A stretch of 64,000 bases of DNA from Bradyrhizobium sp. (GTDB taxonomy: Bacteria > Pseudomonadota > Alphaproteobacteria > Rhizobiales > Xanthobacteraceae): positions 60,528 through 124,527 of the forward strand of contig NZ_JALHLP010000013.1 of the NCBI RefSeq assembly GCF_022844465.1. Direction: 5' to 3'. Every line of letters begins with the position of its first letter. The stretch's first letter is position 1. Positions 63,788-64,000 of the stretch are shown here, in pieces. A model generated the notes under the pieces. It worked only from the letters and a program-made list of their open reading frames with translations. It was not told where the DNA came from and searched no databases. The position numbers and the translations under genes were made by a program.

Positions 63788-64000
63788 TTAGAAATGCTCG
63801 TCACGAATGACCTCGACGTCGGAAACCACCACGATCCCGGCGTAGTTTTCGAGAAGCGGCTGGGATTGTTCCACGATGCGGCGCACGATCTCCTCCGCGG
63901 CAACCACGATGATCATGACGTTGCGAAACACATCGGAGAGGTGAGCCTCGTCACGTATGCCGCGATTGCCTTTGCCAGAGACATTGGGCACGATGGTGTA
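63788..64000 (-). CDS. PII-like (GlnB-fold) protein, C-terminal part (5' end outside window)
   Basis: The last 70 residues of a small protein whose frame is open to the right edge. VSGKGNRGIRDEAHLSD resembles the T-loop and following strand of PII proteins, and RNVMIIVVAAEEIVRRIV and YAGIVVVSDVEVI resemble its later strands. The standard PII C-terminal signature is absent, so a PII-like family (such as those beside transporters) is more likely than GlnB or GlnK. What it regulates is not visible. It converges on folC. Confidence 0.65.
   Translation of the reverse strand, partial: YTIVPNVSGKGNRGIRDEAHLSDVFRNVMIIVVAAEEIVRRIVEQSQPLLENYAGIVVVSDVEVIRDEHF

Overview
The window is high-GC DNA from an alphaproteobacterium. 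Gene content, the many thiolase, acyl-CoA dehydrogenase and CoA-transferase genes, the DUF2783/FAD-monooxygenase pair and the short palindromic intergenic repeats all point to Bradyrhizobium or a close relative in the Nitrobacteraceae. This placement is inferred from content; no search could be run. No CRISPR array and no intact tRNA or rRNA gene was found.

Layout. 1-5118: sugar or sugar-acid import and breakdown (two ABC permeases, the ATPase, a DenD-like dehydrogenase, KDG kinase, KDPG aldolase). 5174-10542: a CoA-thioester cluster (thiolase, family III CoA-transferase, acyl-CoA dehydrogenase, a frameshifted thiolase-like gene, a DUF35 partner). 10546-17241: stand-alone genes, including a 33-residue membrane protein, a DUF255 thioredoxin-like protein, an AhpD-like protein, a YegD-type Hsp70 and the RNA-binding protein Tex. 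17281-23530: a TAXI-TRAP transporter in line with a biotin carrier, divergent from an IclR regulator and a carboxyltransferase. 23681-26337: an enoyl-CoA hydratase/FAD hydroxylase/DUF2783 operon facing a TetR regulator. 27447-35608: a valine/branched-chain operon (mmsA, acyl-CoA dehydrogenase, 3-hydroxyisobutyryl-CoA hydrolase, mmsB, acyl-CoA synthetase, MaoC, SDR).

35739-58895 is mostly housekeeping and solitary enzymes: a flavoprotein, a cyclase, a D-threonine aldolase-like enzyme, ABC-F, YaiI, a hotdog protein, an orphan CoxL-like molybdoenzyme, Ppx/GppA, RlmE, an MFS pump, guaB, a CurA-like reductase, SDR, phosphoesterase, hydrolase, MAPEG, RsmB and guaA. At least three families of 75-140 bp intergenic palindromic elements recur through this part.

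58896-64000 is accessory. Directly after guaA, a known island insertion hotspot, lie an attenuator-like leader, a complete P4-type tyrosine integrase, a convergent AlpA-like gene, a 3' fragment of tRNA-Arg(CCG), a 650-base stretch with no recognisable gene, an IS200/IS605-type element whose transposase start is buried in a perfect inverted repeat, a folC homologue and the end of a PII-like gene.

No clear new defence or biosynthetic system is visible. The observations most worth following are the guaA-proximal module with its leader and tRNA scar, the IclR/carboxylase/TRAP unit that lacks a biotin carboxylase, the thiolase-like gene that has lost both its frame and its nucleophile, and the 33-residue membrane protein.
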